64,000 bases of DNA, taken from Limobrevibacterium gyesilva (GTDB lineage Bacteria; Pseudomonadota; Alphaproteobacteria; Acetobacterales; Acetobacteraceae). The notes beneath the pieces are model-generated. The model ran no database searches and had not been told where the DNA came from. It was given only the letters and a program-made list of their open reading frames with translations. Below are positions 52,830-60,352 of the stretch, piece after piece; the first letter of the stretch is position 1, and each line of letters starts with the position of its first letter. The stretch is taken from the NCBI RefSeq assembly GCF_025989185.1, contig NZ_JAPDNT010000015.1:1-64000 (forward strand). Reading direction: 5' to 3'. The position numbers and the translations under genes are program-made.

Positions 52830-53869
52830 GCCTTCGCCCCCGGCATGGGTTTCTGGCGCAGCAGCAGCCTGGAGATCGCCAGGACGATGAAGGAGATGAC
52901 GAACAGGATGAAGCCGAGCGCGAGCAGCGAGGACAGCTTGAGGCTTCCGGCCGCGCTCTCCGGGAATTCGAGGGCGACGATCGAGGCGATGGTGTTGCCG
53001 GGGCCGAACAGGCTGCTGGAGATGCGGTTGGTGTTGCCGATGACGAAGGTCACGGCCATGGTCTCGCCCAGCGCGCGGCCGAGCCCCAGCATGATGCCGC
53101 CGACCACCGAGACCCGGGTGTAGGGGATGACGATCGAACGCATCACCTCCCAGGTGGTGCAGCCGACGCCGTAGGCCGATTCCTTGTAGACGGCCGGCAC
53201 GGTCAGGAACACGTCGCGCATGGTGGCGGCGATGAAGGGCAGCACCATGATGGCGAGGATGAGGGAGGCGGTGAAGATGCCGGTGCCGAAGGCGGGGCCC
53301 TGGAACAGGGCGCCGATGACCGGCAGGTCACCGAACTGGTCGATGAGGAAGGGCTCGATGGGGTCGGCCATGATCGGGACGATCACGAAGAAGCCCCACA
53401 TGCCGTAGATGATGGACGGCACCGCGGCCAGAAGCTCGATCGCGATGCCGACCGGGCGGCGGAACCAGCCGGGGGCAAGCTCGGTGAGATAGAAGGCGGT
53501 GCCGAAGGCGATGGGAACGGCCATGAGCAGCGCCAGGATCGAGGTGACGATGGTGCCGTAGATCGGCACCATGGCGCCGAAGATCTGCTGCACCGGGTCC
53601 CAGTCCGACGTGGCCAGGAAGCCCAGGCCGAAGGCGCGGAAGCTGGGAAGGCCGCCGATGAACAGCGAGACGATGATGGCGCCGAGCAGCACCAGCACGA
53701 ACACGCCGGCGCCGGTGGCGAGCGCCGCGAAGATGGAATCGCCCAGCGAGCCGTGGCGCGCGCCGGTGCGGGCGGTGTCGGTGCGGGCGGCAGCGGCGGT
53801 CTGTGACACCGGGATGGTTCCGTGCGGCAAGGGCAGTGGCGGACCGGAGTCGGTCGCAGAAGGGGGCAC
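52826..53869 (-). CDS. pstC: Phosphate ABC transporter permease PstC
   Basis: The 347 residues have a long flexible N-terminal tail (about 45 residues) before the first helix ([20 protein letters not shown]). [38 protein letters not shown] and [18 protein letters not shown] are PstC signatures. It pairs with PstA to form the phosphate channel. Confidence 0.94.
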   Translation of the reverse strand: MPPSATDSGPPLPLPHGTIPVSQTAAAARTDTARTGARHGSLGDSIFAALATGAGVFVLVLLGAIIVSLFIGGLPSFRAFGLGFLATSDWDPVQQIFGAMVPIYGTIVTSILALLMAVPIAFGTAFYLTELAPGWFRRPVGIAIELLAAVPSIIYGMWGFFVIVPIMADPIEPFLIDQFGDLPVIGALFQGPAFGTGIFTASLILAIMVLPFIAATMRDVFLTVPAVYKESAYGVGCTTWEVMRSIVIPYTRVSVVGGIMLGLGRALGETMAVTFVIGNTNRISSSLFGPGNTIASIVALEFPESAAGSLKLSSLLALGFILFVISFIVLAISRLLLRQKPMPGAKA

Positions 53870-53900
53870 CGTAGCCGGTGATGCCCCCCGATGCGAGGCT

Positions 53901-54923
53901 TCAGCCCTTGATCTCGGCCTTCCAGCTGGCGCGGACGCTGTCCTGCACGGCCTTCGGCAGCGGGATGTATTCCAGGCCCGAGGCGATCGGGCCGCCGTTC
54001 GTGTAGGCCCAGTCGAAGAACCTGGTCACGTTGGCGCTGCGGACCGGGTCCTTGGGGTCCTTCGGCAGCAGGATGAAGGTGGCGGACACGATCGGCCAGC
54101 TGGTCGCACCCTTGGCGTCGATCAGGTTGATCGCGTAGTTCGGGGCGTTCTTCCAGTCGCCGTTCTCGGCGGCGGCGGTGAAGGCGGCGAGGGTGGGGGC
54201 GACGAATTGGCCGTCGTGGTTGCGCAACTGGGTGGTGACCAGCTTGTTCTGGGTGGCGTAGGCGTTCTCGACATAGCCGATGCTGCCGCGCACCTGGCGC
54301 ACCGTCGCGGCGACGCCGTCATTGCCTTTGGCGCCGTTGCCGGCGGCCCATTTCACGCTGGTGCTGGCGCCGACCTTGCCTTTCCACGCCGGGCTGACCG
54401 TGGACAGGTATGAGGTGAACACGAACGTCGTGCCGGAACCGTCGGCGCGGTAGACCGGCGCGATGGCGAGATTCGGCAGGGTGACGCCCTGGTTCAGTTC
54501 GACCAGCTTGGGGTCGTTCCACTTGGTGATCTGGCCCAGATAGATCTCGGCCATCAGTTCGCCGGTCAGCTTGAGCTTGTTCGACTCAACGCCGGGGATG
54601 TTCACGATGGGAACCACCGCGCCCATGACGGTGGGGAACTGCAGCAGCTTGTTCTGCTCCAGGTGCGGCGCCTCGACCGGCGCGTCGGAGGCGCCGAAGT
54701 CCACGGTGCGGTTGATGATCTGGTTCTGCCCGCCGCCGGAGCCGATGGCCTGGTAGTTCAGCTCGATGCCGATGGCGGCCTTCGCGGCCTCGCCCCACTT
54801 GGCATAGACGGGTGCGGGAAAGGTGGCGCCGGCGCCGGTGACCTGCTGCGCCCGAACGGCGACAGGGGCGGCGGCGGTCAGTCCGGCCAGGGTGATGGCC
54901 AGCGCCGTGGTGACGAGTTTCAT
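53901..54923 (-). CDS. pstS: Phosphate-binding protein PstS
   Basis: The 340 residues start with a Sec signal (MKLVTTALAITLAGLTAAAP, cleavage after about 25). The phosphate site is spread over GAGATFPAPVYAKWGE, IGSGGGQNQIINRTVDFGAS and YRADGSGTTFVFTSYLS. It captures phosphate in the periplasm for PstCAB. AAGGAGG lies just before ATG 54923, and a GC hairpin (54950-54965) sits in the leader. It is first in the operon, under a Pho box. Confidence 0.95.
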   Translation of the reverse strand: MKLVTTALAITLAGLTAAAPVAVRAQQVTGAGATFPAPVYAKWGEAAKAAIGIELNYQAIGSGGGQNQIINRTVDFGASDAPVEAPHLEQNKLLQFPTVMGAVVPIVNIPGVESNKLKLTGELMAEIYLGQITKWNDPKLVELNQGVTLPNLAIAPVYRADGSGTTFVFTSYLSTVSPAWKGKVGASTSVKWAAGNGAKGNDGVAATVRQVRGSIGYVENAYATQNKLVTTQLRNHDGQFVAPTLAAFTAAAENGDWKNAPNYAINLIDAKGATSWPIVSATFILLPKDPKDPVRSANVTRFFDWAYTNGGPIASGLEYIPLPKAVQDSVRASWKAEIKG

Positions 54924-55051
54924 GATCCCTCCTTGGGGTCTGCAACGATGCCCCCGCGAGGGGGCGTGGCAGGCCGGGGCACAGCCGCCCTGCCGGTCAG
55001 TCGAACGGGGCGGACCCTACGCGCGCTCCGCGACGGAGGCATTGCAATTTT

Positions 55052-55069
55052 ATGAACGTTCGATGACAG
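55052..55069 (-). promoter_or_regulatory. Pho box upstream of pstS
   Basis: On the minus strand CTGTCATCGAACGTTCAT has two heptamers 11 bp apart. The first, CTGTCAT, is a perfect match to the PhoB consensus and the second, CGTTCAT, matches 5 of 7. It lies about 130 bp upstream of the pstS start, in an AT-rich patch. Confidence 0.75.
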
Positions 55070-55414
55070 CAGGCATGTGAGGTGCGGGCAGCGCCTGTGG
55101 GCCGGGGTGGCTGCAGAACCGGCCGGAACCCTCGCCGGGGCGGCCGTGGTGTAGCGGGCGACGTCGCCGCAGCGGGCCGGGTGCTGTTGATCGCGGAAAT
55201 TGTGATTTTGAGATTGCCCTTCACAGAGTCGTGAAATCGGGGCCCTGACGGGTGGTGATGCGCAGGGAGCCATTGGCGCAGCGGTCGGCGAGGCGGGAGG
55301 CAGCGAGTCCGGCGGCGCCATGGTCGGGTCCTGCGCGCGATCCGCAATTTACGTCTTGTGCTCAGACGACCGATATGAATACCTTTTATTGAACGTGAAA
55401 TAAGGAATGCACGC
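55070..55414. other. Intergenic stretch between pstS promoter and a small plus-strand gene
   Basis: No gene is seen in these 345 bases. TTCAC-6-GTGAA, a perfect short inverted repeat, lies at 55220-55235 in an AT-richer patch. The last 60 bases are AT-rich and must contain the promoter of the 55415 gene, but no clear -35/-10 pair stands out. Confidence 0.4.
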
Positions 55415-55624
55415 ATGATTGCGCCTTACCCGCAGGCCTGCGGCGGCCGGACAGACGTCCGTGACGATGCGGGGGAGGCCCCGGAGGATTGCGGCGTGCA
55501 TGGATCATGCCTGCCTGACACCAGCCTGAACGCGGGCGACCTGAAGCTGACCCTGCGCGAGGCGGTCTGGACGACAGCGGCGATCGCCGCCGCAACCGTG
55601 CTGATCCTTGCGACCGGCGTTTGA
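55415..55624 (+). CDS. Small predicted single-pass membrane protein
   Basis: The 69 residues have a soluble, Cys-containing N-terminal part (cysteines in QACGG, DCGVHGSC) and one C-terminal membrane helix (AVWTTAAIAAATVLILATGV). AAGGA lies about 9 bp before ATG 55415, codons follow the genome style, and a perfect stem-loop follows 7 bp after the stop. Those signs support a real gene; no family is recognised. Tail-anchored topology with the N-terminus inside is likely. Confidence 0.5.
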   Translation: MIAPYPQACGGRTDVRDDAGEAPEDCGVHGSCLPDTSLNAGDLKLTLREAVWTTAAIAAATVLILATGV

Positions 55625-55631
55625 ATGCGCA

Positions 55632-55665
55632 AAGGGCGCCGCCACGTCGCGGTGGCGGCGCCCTT
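55632..55665. terminator. Perfect stem-loop between convergent genes
   Basis: AAGGGCGCCGCCAC (55632-55645) pairs perfectly over 14 bp with GTGGCGGCGCCCTT (55652-55665) around a 6-base loop. It lies between the ends of the 55415 gene and the peroxiredoxin gene and probably stops both. The T content beside the stem is modest. Confidence 0.75.
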
Positions 55666-55704
55666 CGATAGGCCGGTGGTCTGTTGAACCCCCGGGGGAT
55701 GATG

Positions 55705-56346
55705 TCAGCGCGGCAGCGGCGGCTGGTCGACGACGCGCAGATAGGGCTTCAGCGTCTTCCAGCCATTCGGGAAGCGCGCCTTCGCGTCGGCGTCGGACAG
55801 GCTGGGGACGATGATCACCGGCTGGCCATCGGTCCAGTTCACGGGGGTGGCGACCTTGTGCGCGTCGGTGAGCTGCAGGCTGTCCACCACCCGCACGATC
55901 TCGGCGAAGTTGCGCCCGGTGCTGGGCGGATAGGTCATGATCAGCCGGACCTTCTTGTTCGGGTCGATCACGAACACGCTGCGGACGGTGATGGTGGGGT
56001 CGGCTTCAGGGTGCACCATGCCGTAGAGGTCGGAGACCTTGCGGTCGGCGTCCGCGAGGACAGGGAAGTTGACCGCCTGGCCCTGGGTCTCCTCGATGTC
56101 CTTCTCCCAGCCCTGGTGGCTGTCGGCGGGATCGACGGACAGGCCGATCACCTTCACGTTGCGTTTGTCCCATTCCGGCTTGAGCCGCGCGGCTTCGGCC
56201 AGTTCGGTGGTGCAAACGGGGGTGTAGTCCTTGGGGTGGCTGAACAGGATGCCCCAGGAATCGCCGAGCCAGTCATGAAACGAGATCCGGCCGGTGGTGG
56301 TGTCCTGTTCGAAGTCGGGGGCAATCTGGCCGAGCTGGATGGTCAT
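55705..56346 (-). CDS. 1-Cys peroxiredoxin (Prx6 type)
   Basis: The 213 residues have the peroxidatic cysteine in PVCTTE (C45) with the following Prx6 stretch (VIGLSVDPADSHQGWEKDI) and a long C-terminal domain (VNWTDGQPVIIVPSL). No resolving cysteine is visible. It reduces hydrogen and lipid peroxides. AGGAG lies 7 bp before ATG 56346, preferred over an in-frame start at 56373. It is 110 bp from the Rrf2 gene, in the same direction. Confidence 0.93.
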   Translation of the reverse strand: MTIQLGQIAPDFEQDTTTGRISFHDWLGDSWGILFSHPKDYTPVCTTELAEAARLKPEWDKRNVKVIGLSVDPADSHQGWEKDIEETQGQAVNFPVLADADRKVSDLYGMVHPEADPTITVRSVFVIDPNKKVRLIMTYPPSTGRNFAEIVRVVDSLQLTDAHKVATPVNWTDGQPVIIVPSLSDADAKARFPNGWKTLKPYLRVVDQPPLPR

Positions 56347-56456
56347 GCTTCTGCTCCTGTTATGGCGCCTCATGTTCGGGCGCCTTTGCGCCTTGGTTCA
56401 CGAGATCATCGCGAGTCCGCGCCGGTTGAGAACCAGATATTGCAGCATTGCGCGCA

Positions 56457-56906
56457 TCAGATCGCGAAGTTTATCGGCTCCGCCGTGGGGCGCCGCAGTC
56501 CCGCGGCGGTGGCGCGGCGGAGCAGGTCGTCGAGCGTGAGGGTGGAAAGCTGGTTGCGGGCGGCGTCCTCAAGCTCGCTCCAGAGGCGGTCGATGACGGC
56601 GGCCTGCAGCCGGCCGGTGGGGCCTTCCTGGGCGTCGGCGTCGTCCGCGGTGGCCACCGCGACGATGTCGGAGAGGCGGATGTCGCGGCGGGGCCGGCCC
56701 AGGCGGTAGCCGCCGCGGGGGCCGCGGAGGCTTTCCAGCAGGCCGGCGCGCGACAGGGCCTGCAGCAGTGGCTCCATGCCGCGGCGGGCCAGGCCGAGCC
56801 GCTCGGCGATGTCGGCGGCGCTGACCGTCGCCGCGCGGCCGCCGTGGAAGGCGACGTCGAGCATCACGGTCACCGCGACCATCGCGCGGTCTCTGCGGAT
56901 CAGCAT
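56457..56906 (-). CDS. Rrf2-family transcription regulator
   Basis: The 149 residues have the Rrf2 winged helix at about 5-85 (RAMVAVTVMLDVAFH, SAADIAERLGLARRGMEPLL, LRGPRGGYRLGRPRRDI). The three cysteines that hold Fe-S in IscR are absent, which fits the CymR-like, cluster-free type. It is divergent from cysteine synthase with a palindrome in the 72-bp gap, so it probably controls cysteine formation or its own gene. Confidence 0.88.
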   Translation of the reverse strand: MLIRRDRAMVAVTVMLDVAFHGGRAATVSAADIAERLGLARRGMEPLLQALSRAGLLESLRGPRGGYRLGRPRRDIRLSDIVAVATADDADAQEGPTGRLQAAVIDRLWSELEDAARNQLSTLTLDDLLRRATAAGLRRPTAEPINFAI

Positions 56907-56946
56907 TGTTCTCCTGCCCTGTTCGCTGTCGGTAGCGGGGTATTAA

Positions 56947-56967
56947 ATCACGATCGCGCGTTGTGAT
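56947..56967. promoter_or_regulatory. Probable Rrf2 operator in the cysK promoter
   Basis: ATCACGA-7-TTGTGAT is an inverted repeat with one mismatch (21 bp), in the gap between the Rrf2 gene and cysteine synthase. It overlaps a possible -10 (TACACT, 56967-56972) whose start site would fall near the cysteine synthase ATG at 56979. Confidence 0.55.
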
Positions 56968-56978
56968 ACACTGTCGCC

Positions 56979-57980
56979 ATGCAAAAGACGACACGCCGAG
57001 ACACGGCCGCCTCCGCCCCCTTCGCAGGACCCACGCCCGCGCGCGGGCGCATCCATGGCAGCATCCTGGAGACGATCGGGGCCACCCCGCTGGTGCGCAT
57101 CCCCCGCATCTCGGCCGAGGAGGGGCTGCTGGCCGACGTGGTGCTGAAGCTGGAGTTCTTCAATCCACTGGGGTCGGTGAAGGATCGGATCGGGCTGGCC
57201 ATGGTGGAGGCGGCCGAGGCCGAGGGAACCATTCATCCCGGCCGCTCCGTGCTGGTGGAGCCGACCTCGGGCAATACCGGCATCGCGCTGGGCTTCGTGG
57301 CCGCGGCCAAGGGCTACAAGCTGGTAGTGTGCATGCCCGAAGGGGCATCGACGGAGCGGCGGAAGATGCTGCGCCTGATGGGGGCCGACGTGCAGCTGAC
57401 GCCGGCGCGGCAGGGCATGGCCGGGGCCATTGCCCGCGCCGAGGCGATCGTGGCGGCAACGCCGGGGGCGTGGATGCCGCGGCAGTTCGACAACCCCGCC
57501 AATCCCGCCATCCATGAGGCGACCACCGCCGAGGAGATCTGGACGGACACGGAGGGGAAGGTCGACATCGTCGTTGGCGGCGCCGGCACCGGCGGCACGA
57601 TCACCGGGATCGCCCGCGCGCTGAAGCCGCGCCGCCCCGACCTGCAGGTGTTCGTGGTGGAACCGGCCGAGAGCGCCGTGCTGTCCGGCGACGAGCCCGG
57701 GCCGCACGGACTGCAGGGCATCGGGCCGGGATTCCGACCCGGCGTGCTGGACATGGACCTCATGGACGGAGTGATGCGCGTGAGCGAGCGCGACGCCATC
57801 GCCGCCTGCCGCCGCGCGGCACGCACCGAGGGGCTGCCGATCGGCATCTCGTCCGGCGCGGCGCTGCATGCGACGCTGGAACTGGCGCGCAATCCGGCGA
57901 ATGCCGGCAAGCTGATCGTGGCCATCGCGCCGTCGTTCGCCGAGCGCTATCTGTCAACGCCGCTGTTCGCGGGAATGTAG
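56979..57980 (+). CDS. cysK: Cysteine synthase (O-acetylserine sulfhydrylase)
   Basis: The 333-residue PLP enzyme has the lysine in NPLGSVKDR (K68), the substrate loop TSGNTG (96-101) and the phosphate-binding GGAGTGGTITG. It makes cysteine from O-acetylserine and sulfide; a cystathionine beta-synthase-like role is less likely since no CBS domain follows. The N-terminus is about 25 residues longer than E. coli CysK. No ribosome site precedes ATG 56979, so the message may be leaderless or an internal start may be used. Confidence 0.92.
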   Translation: MQKTTRRDTAASAPFAGPTPARGRIHGSILETIGATPLVRIPRISAEEGLLADVVLKLEFFNPLGSVKDRIGLAMVEAAEAEGTIHPGRSVLVEPTSGNTGIALGFVAAAKGYKLVVCMPEGASTERRKMLRLMGADVQLTPARQGMAGAIARAEAIVAATPGAWMPRQFDNPANPAIHEATTAEEIWTDTEGKVDIVVGGAGTGGTITGIARALKPRRPDLQVFVVEPAESAVLSGDEPGPHGLQGIGPGFRPGVLDMDLMDGVMRVSERDAIAACRRAARTEGLPIGISSGAALHATLELARNPANAGKLIVAIAPSFAERYLSTPLFAGM

Positions 57981-58032
57981 CGTCCGGCTTCCGGCCACGG
58001 CGGAACGGCACGGACTGTGGCGCCCGGTGGCG

Positions 58033-58491
58033 TCAGCCGTGCCGGCGCGCCGCCTGCACGGCGGCGTCGAGCGCCGAGAGGAAGCGGGAGCGGTCCTGCT
58101 TGCCCAGGGGCGCCGGGCCGCCGGTGACGGCGCCGATCTCGCGCAGATGGCGGTTGATCTCGCGCCCCGCCAGCGCGCTGCCGATATTGTCGGGGGTCCA
58201 GCGCCTGCCGGTGTGCGACAGCGCCTGGGCGCCCCTGGCGAGGCAGCGCGCGGCCAGCGGGATGTCGGCGGTGACGCAGACATCGGCGGCGGTGATGCGT
58301 TCGGCGATCCAGTCGTCGGCGATGTCCGGGCCCTCGGGCACGGTGACCATGCGGACATTGGGCAGGCCCGGCGGGCGGATGGGGCGGGAGCCGTTGGAGA
58401 CGACGTGGACAACGAGCCCGAGCCGGCCGGCCACGCGATAGACCTCCTCGCGCACCGGACAGGCATCCCCGTCGACATAGATTTCGCTCAC
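58033..58491 (-). CDS. DUF188 / YaiI-YqxD family protein
   Basis: The 152 residues match the UPF0178 family: IYVDGDACPVREEVYRVAGR at the N-terminus, DIADDWIAERITAADVCVTA, DIPLAARCLARGAQ and KQDRSRFLSALD. The PIN-like acidic residues (DGD, D-I-P) suggest nucleic acid or metal binding. The molecular role is not established. GTG 58491 is clearly the start: AGGAGG lies 7 bp upstream and the family begins here. Confidence 0.88.
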   Translation of the reverse strand: MSEIYVDGDACPVREEVYRVAGRLGLVVHVVSNGSRPIRPPGLPNVRMVTVPEGPDIADDWIAERITAADVCVTADIPLAARCLARGAQALSHTGRRWTPDNIGSALAGREINRHLREIGAVTGGPAPLGKQDRSRFLSALDAAVQAARRHG

Positions 58492-58588
58492 GCCGTGCCT
58501 CCTGGTGGCGCCAACCCCTATGGCGCCGGTGCGGTGCATCGTGCTTGCATCGCCCTTCGCTGACCAGCGAGTGTTCAAGGGGGGTGGG

Positions 58589-60100
58589 ATGCGGCGGATT
58601 CTGGGATTGGCGTGCGGGTTTGGGCTGCTGATGGCGGCGGGCGGGGCCCAGGCGGCGGGAACGTTGCGATTCGGACTGGAGTTCGATCCGGATGTGCTCG
58701 ATACCGCGCGCAACGGCAGCTACACCGACCGCATCGTCTTCACCTCGATGTGCGACCAGCTGCTGGATATCGATGCGAAGCTGAACTTCGTGCCGCAGCT
58801 CGCGACGCGCTGGGAATGGTCGGAAGACGCCTTGTCGCTGACGCTGCATCTGCGCGACGGGGTGCGGTTCCAGGACGGCACGCCGCTGGATGCCGAGGCG
58901 GTGCGGCTCAATCTGGAACGCTATCGCAGCGCGCCGGAGAGCATCCGCAAGACCGAGCTGAAGCCGATCACCGGCGTCGACGTGCTCGACCCGCTGACGT
59001 TGCGCATCCGCCTGTCGACGCCGTATGCGCCGCTGCTGTCGTTGCTGGCGAACCGGCCGGGCACGCCGCTGTCGCCGAAGATCCTGACCAAGTCATCCGA
59101 CGAGATCGCGGCGCATCCGGTCTGCGCCGGGCCGTTCAGCTTCACCAGCCGGGTGGCGCAGGACCGGATCGTGCTGGACCGTTTTCCCGGCTACTGGAAC
59201 GCGAGCGCCATTCATTTCGACCGCATCGAGTTCCGCACGATCGTGGATTCGACGGTGCGGCTGGTGAACCTGCAGTCTGGGGCGATCGACGTCGTCAACC
59301 GGCTGGCCGCGACCGACGTGGCCGCGGTGAAGGCGAACCCGAAGCTGCGGCTGGCGACGTCGCCGTCGCTGGGCTACCAGCTGATCTCGTTCAACGTGGC
59401 GCATGGGCCGGCCGCCGACACGCCGCTTGGCCGCGATCCGCGCGTGCGCGCGGCGTTCGAAAAGGCGATCGACCGGGCGGCGCTGAACCAGGTGGTGTTC
59501 GAAGGGCTGTATGTTCCCAGCAACCAGACCGAGGCGCCGGGCAGCCGCTATTGGAACCCCGCGCACCCGGTGCCGCCGCGCGACGTGGCGGGCGCCAAGG
59601 CGCTGCTGAAAGAGGCGGGCGTGGAGCGGGTGGCGTTCACCTTCCTGGTCGGCAACGACCCCGTGAACGGGCAGATCGGGCAGGTGATCCAGGCAATGGC
59701 GGCCGAAGCCGGGTTCGACATCAAGATCGAGCAGCGGGAATCGGCATCGCTGGTGGCCTCGACCAAGGCGGGCAACTATCAGGCGGCGATGGTGATCTGG
59801 AGCGGGCGGCCCGATCCGGACGGGAATTCGACGATCTGGATGTCCTGCGGCGGGTTCGTGAACTGGGGGCAGTACTGCAACAAATCGCTGGACGCGCTGT
59901 TCGTGAAGGGTGCGGCAATCACCGATCCGGCGCAGCGCGTGCCGGTGTATCGCCAGATCTCCGACATCTATACGCAGGACCGGTCGCACATGGTGCTGTT
60001 CCACTTCACCTGGCTATGGGGGCTGAGCGACAAGGTGGAAGGCTTCGCGCCGATGCCTGACGGGCTGATGCGGCCGCAGGGGGTTCGGTTCCGGAACTAG
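58589..60100 (+). CDS. Periplasmic solute-binding protein of a dipeptide-type ABC importer (SBP family 5)
   Basis: The 503 residues start with a Sec signal (MRRILGLACGFGLLMAAGGA, cleavage near 22). Family motifs are LSLTLHLRDGVRFQDGTPLD, CAGPFSFTSRVAQDRIV and VRAAFEKAIDRAALNQVVFE. AAGGGGGG precedes ATG 58589. The matching permeases are probably those at 62348 and 63219 on the other strand. Together with the hydrolase at 60353 this suggests uptake and cleavage of a carbamoyl or peptide-like compound. Confidence 0.9.
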   Translation: MRRILGLACGFGLLMAAGGAQAAGTLRFGLEFDPDVLDTARNGSYTDRIVFTSMCDQLLDIDAKLNFVPQLATRWEWSEDALSLTLHLRDGVRFQDGTPLDAEAVRLNLERYRSAPESIRKTELKPITGVDVLDPLTLRIRLSTPYAPLLSLLANRPGTPLSPKILTKSSDEIAAHPVCAGPFSFTSRVAQDRIVLDRFPGYWNASAIHFDRIEFRTIVDSTVRLVNLQSGAIDVVNRLAATDVAAVKANPKLRLATSPSLGYQLISFNVAHGPAADTPLGRDPRVRAAFEKAIDRAALNQVVFEGLYVPSNQTEAPGSRYWNPAHPVPPRDVAGAKALLKEAGVERVAFTFLVGNDPVNGQIGQVIQAMAAEAGFDIKIEQRESASLVASTKAGNYQAAMVIWSGRPDPDGNSTIWMSCGGFVNWGQYCNKSLDALFVKGAAITDPAQRVPVYRQISDIYTQDRSHMVLFHFTWLWGLSDKVEGFAPMPDGLMRPQGVRFRN

Positions 60101-60122
60101 GGGCGCCGGGTGGAAGGAAGGA

Positions 60123-60276
60123 AAGGGGACACGGAGAACACCGAGGTCCACAGAGGCCACGGAGAAGCAGGATTTTCGCGCGCAGCGCGCCAAAAAACTG
60201 CGAACACTGCGCCCGCCTCCTTCCCGCCTTCCTTCTCTGTGTCCTCTGTGGACCTCGGTGTTCTCCGTGTCCCCTT
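60123..60276. repeat. Long-armed palindromic repeat element
   Basis: A 45-bp left arm (60123-60167, starting AAGGGGACACGGAGAACACC) is matched by an inverted right arm (60232-60276, ending GGTGTTCTCCGTGTCCCCTT) with only two differences. The 64-bp centre holds a smaller hairpin, GCGCGC-A-GCGCGC flanked by TTTT and AAAA (60173-60195). It lies between the binding-protein stop and the hydrolase gene. It has the look of an interspersed palindromic or miniature mobile element; no other copy is in this window. Its RNA would fold into a long hairpin. Confidence 0.85.
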
Positions 60277-60352
60277 CGCTTGCTTGATGTCGCCGCCGTG
60301 GAACGTGAGTCGTGCCTGAGCGGCATACGGATGAAGAACTGAGGAAGAGTGC

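Noticed and set aside
54950..54965. GC hairpin in the pstS leader as a riboswitch or attenuator
   Set aside because: Only a 6-bp stem with a 4-base loop and no alternative pairing partner or T run; too little to claim control.
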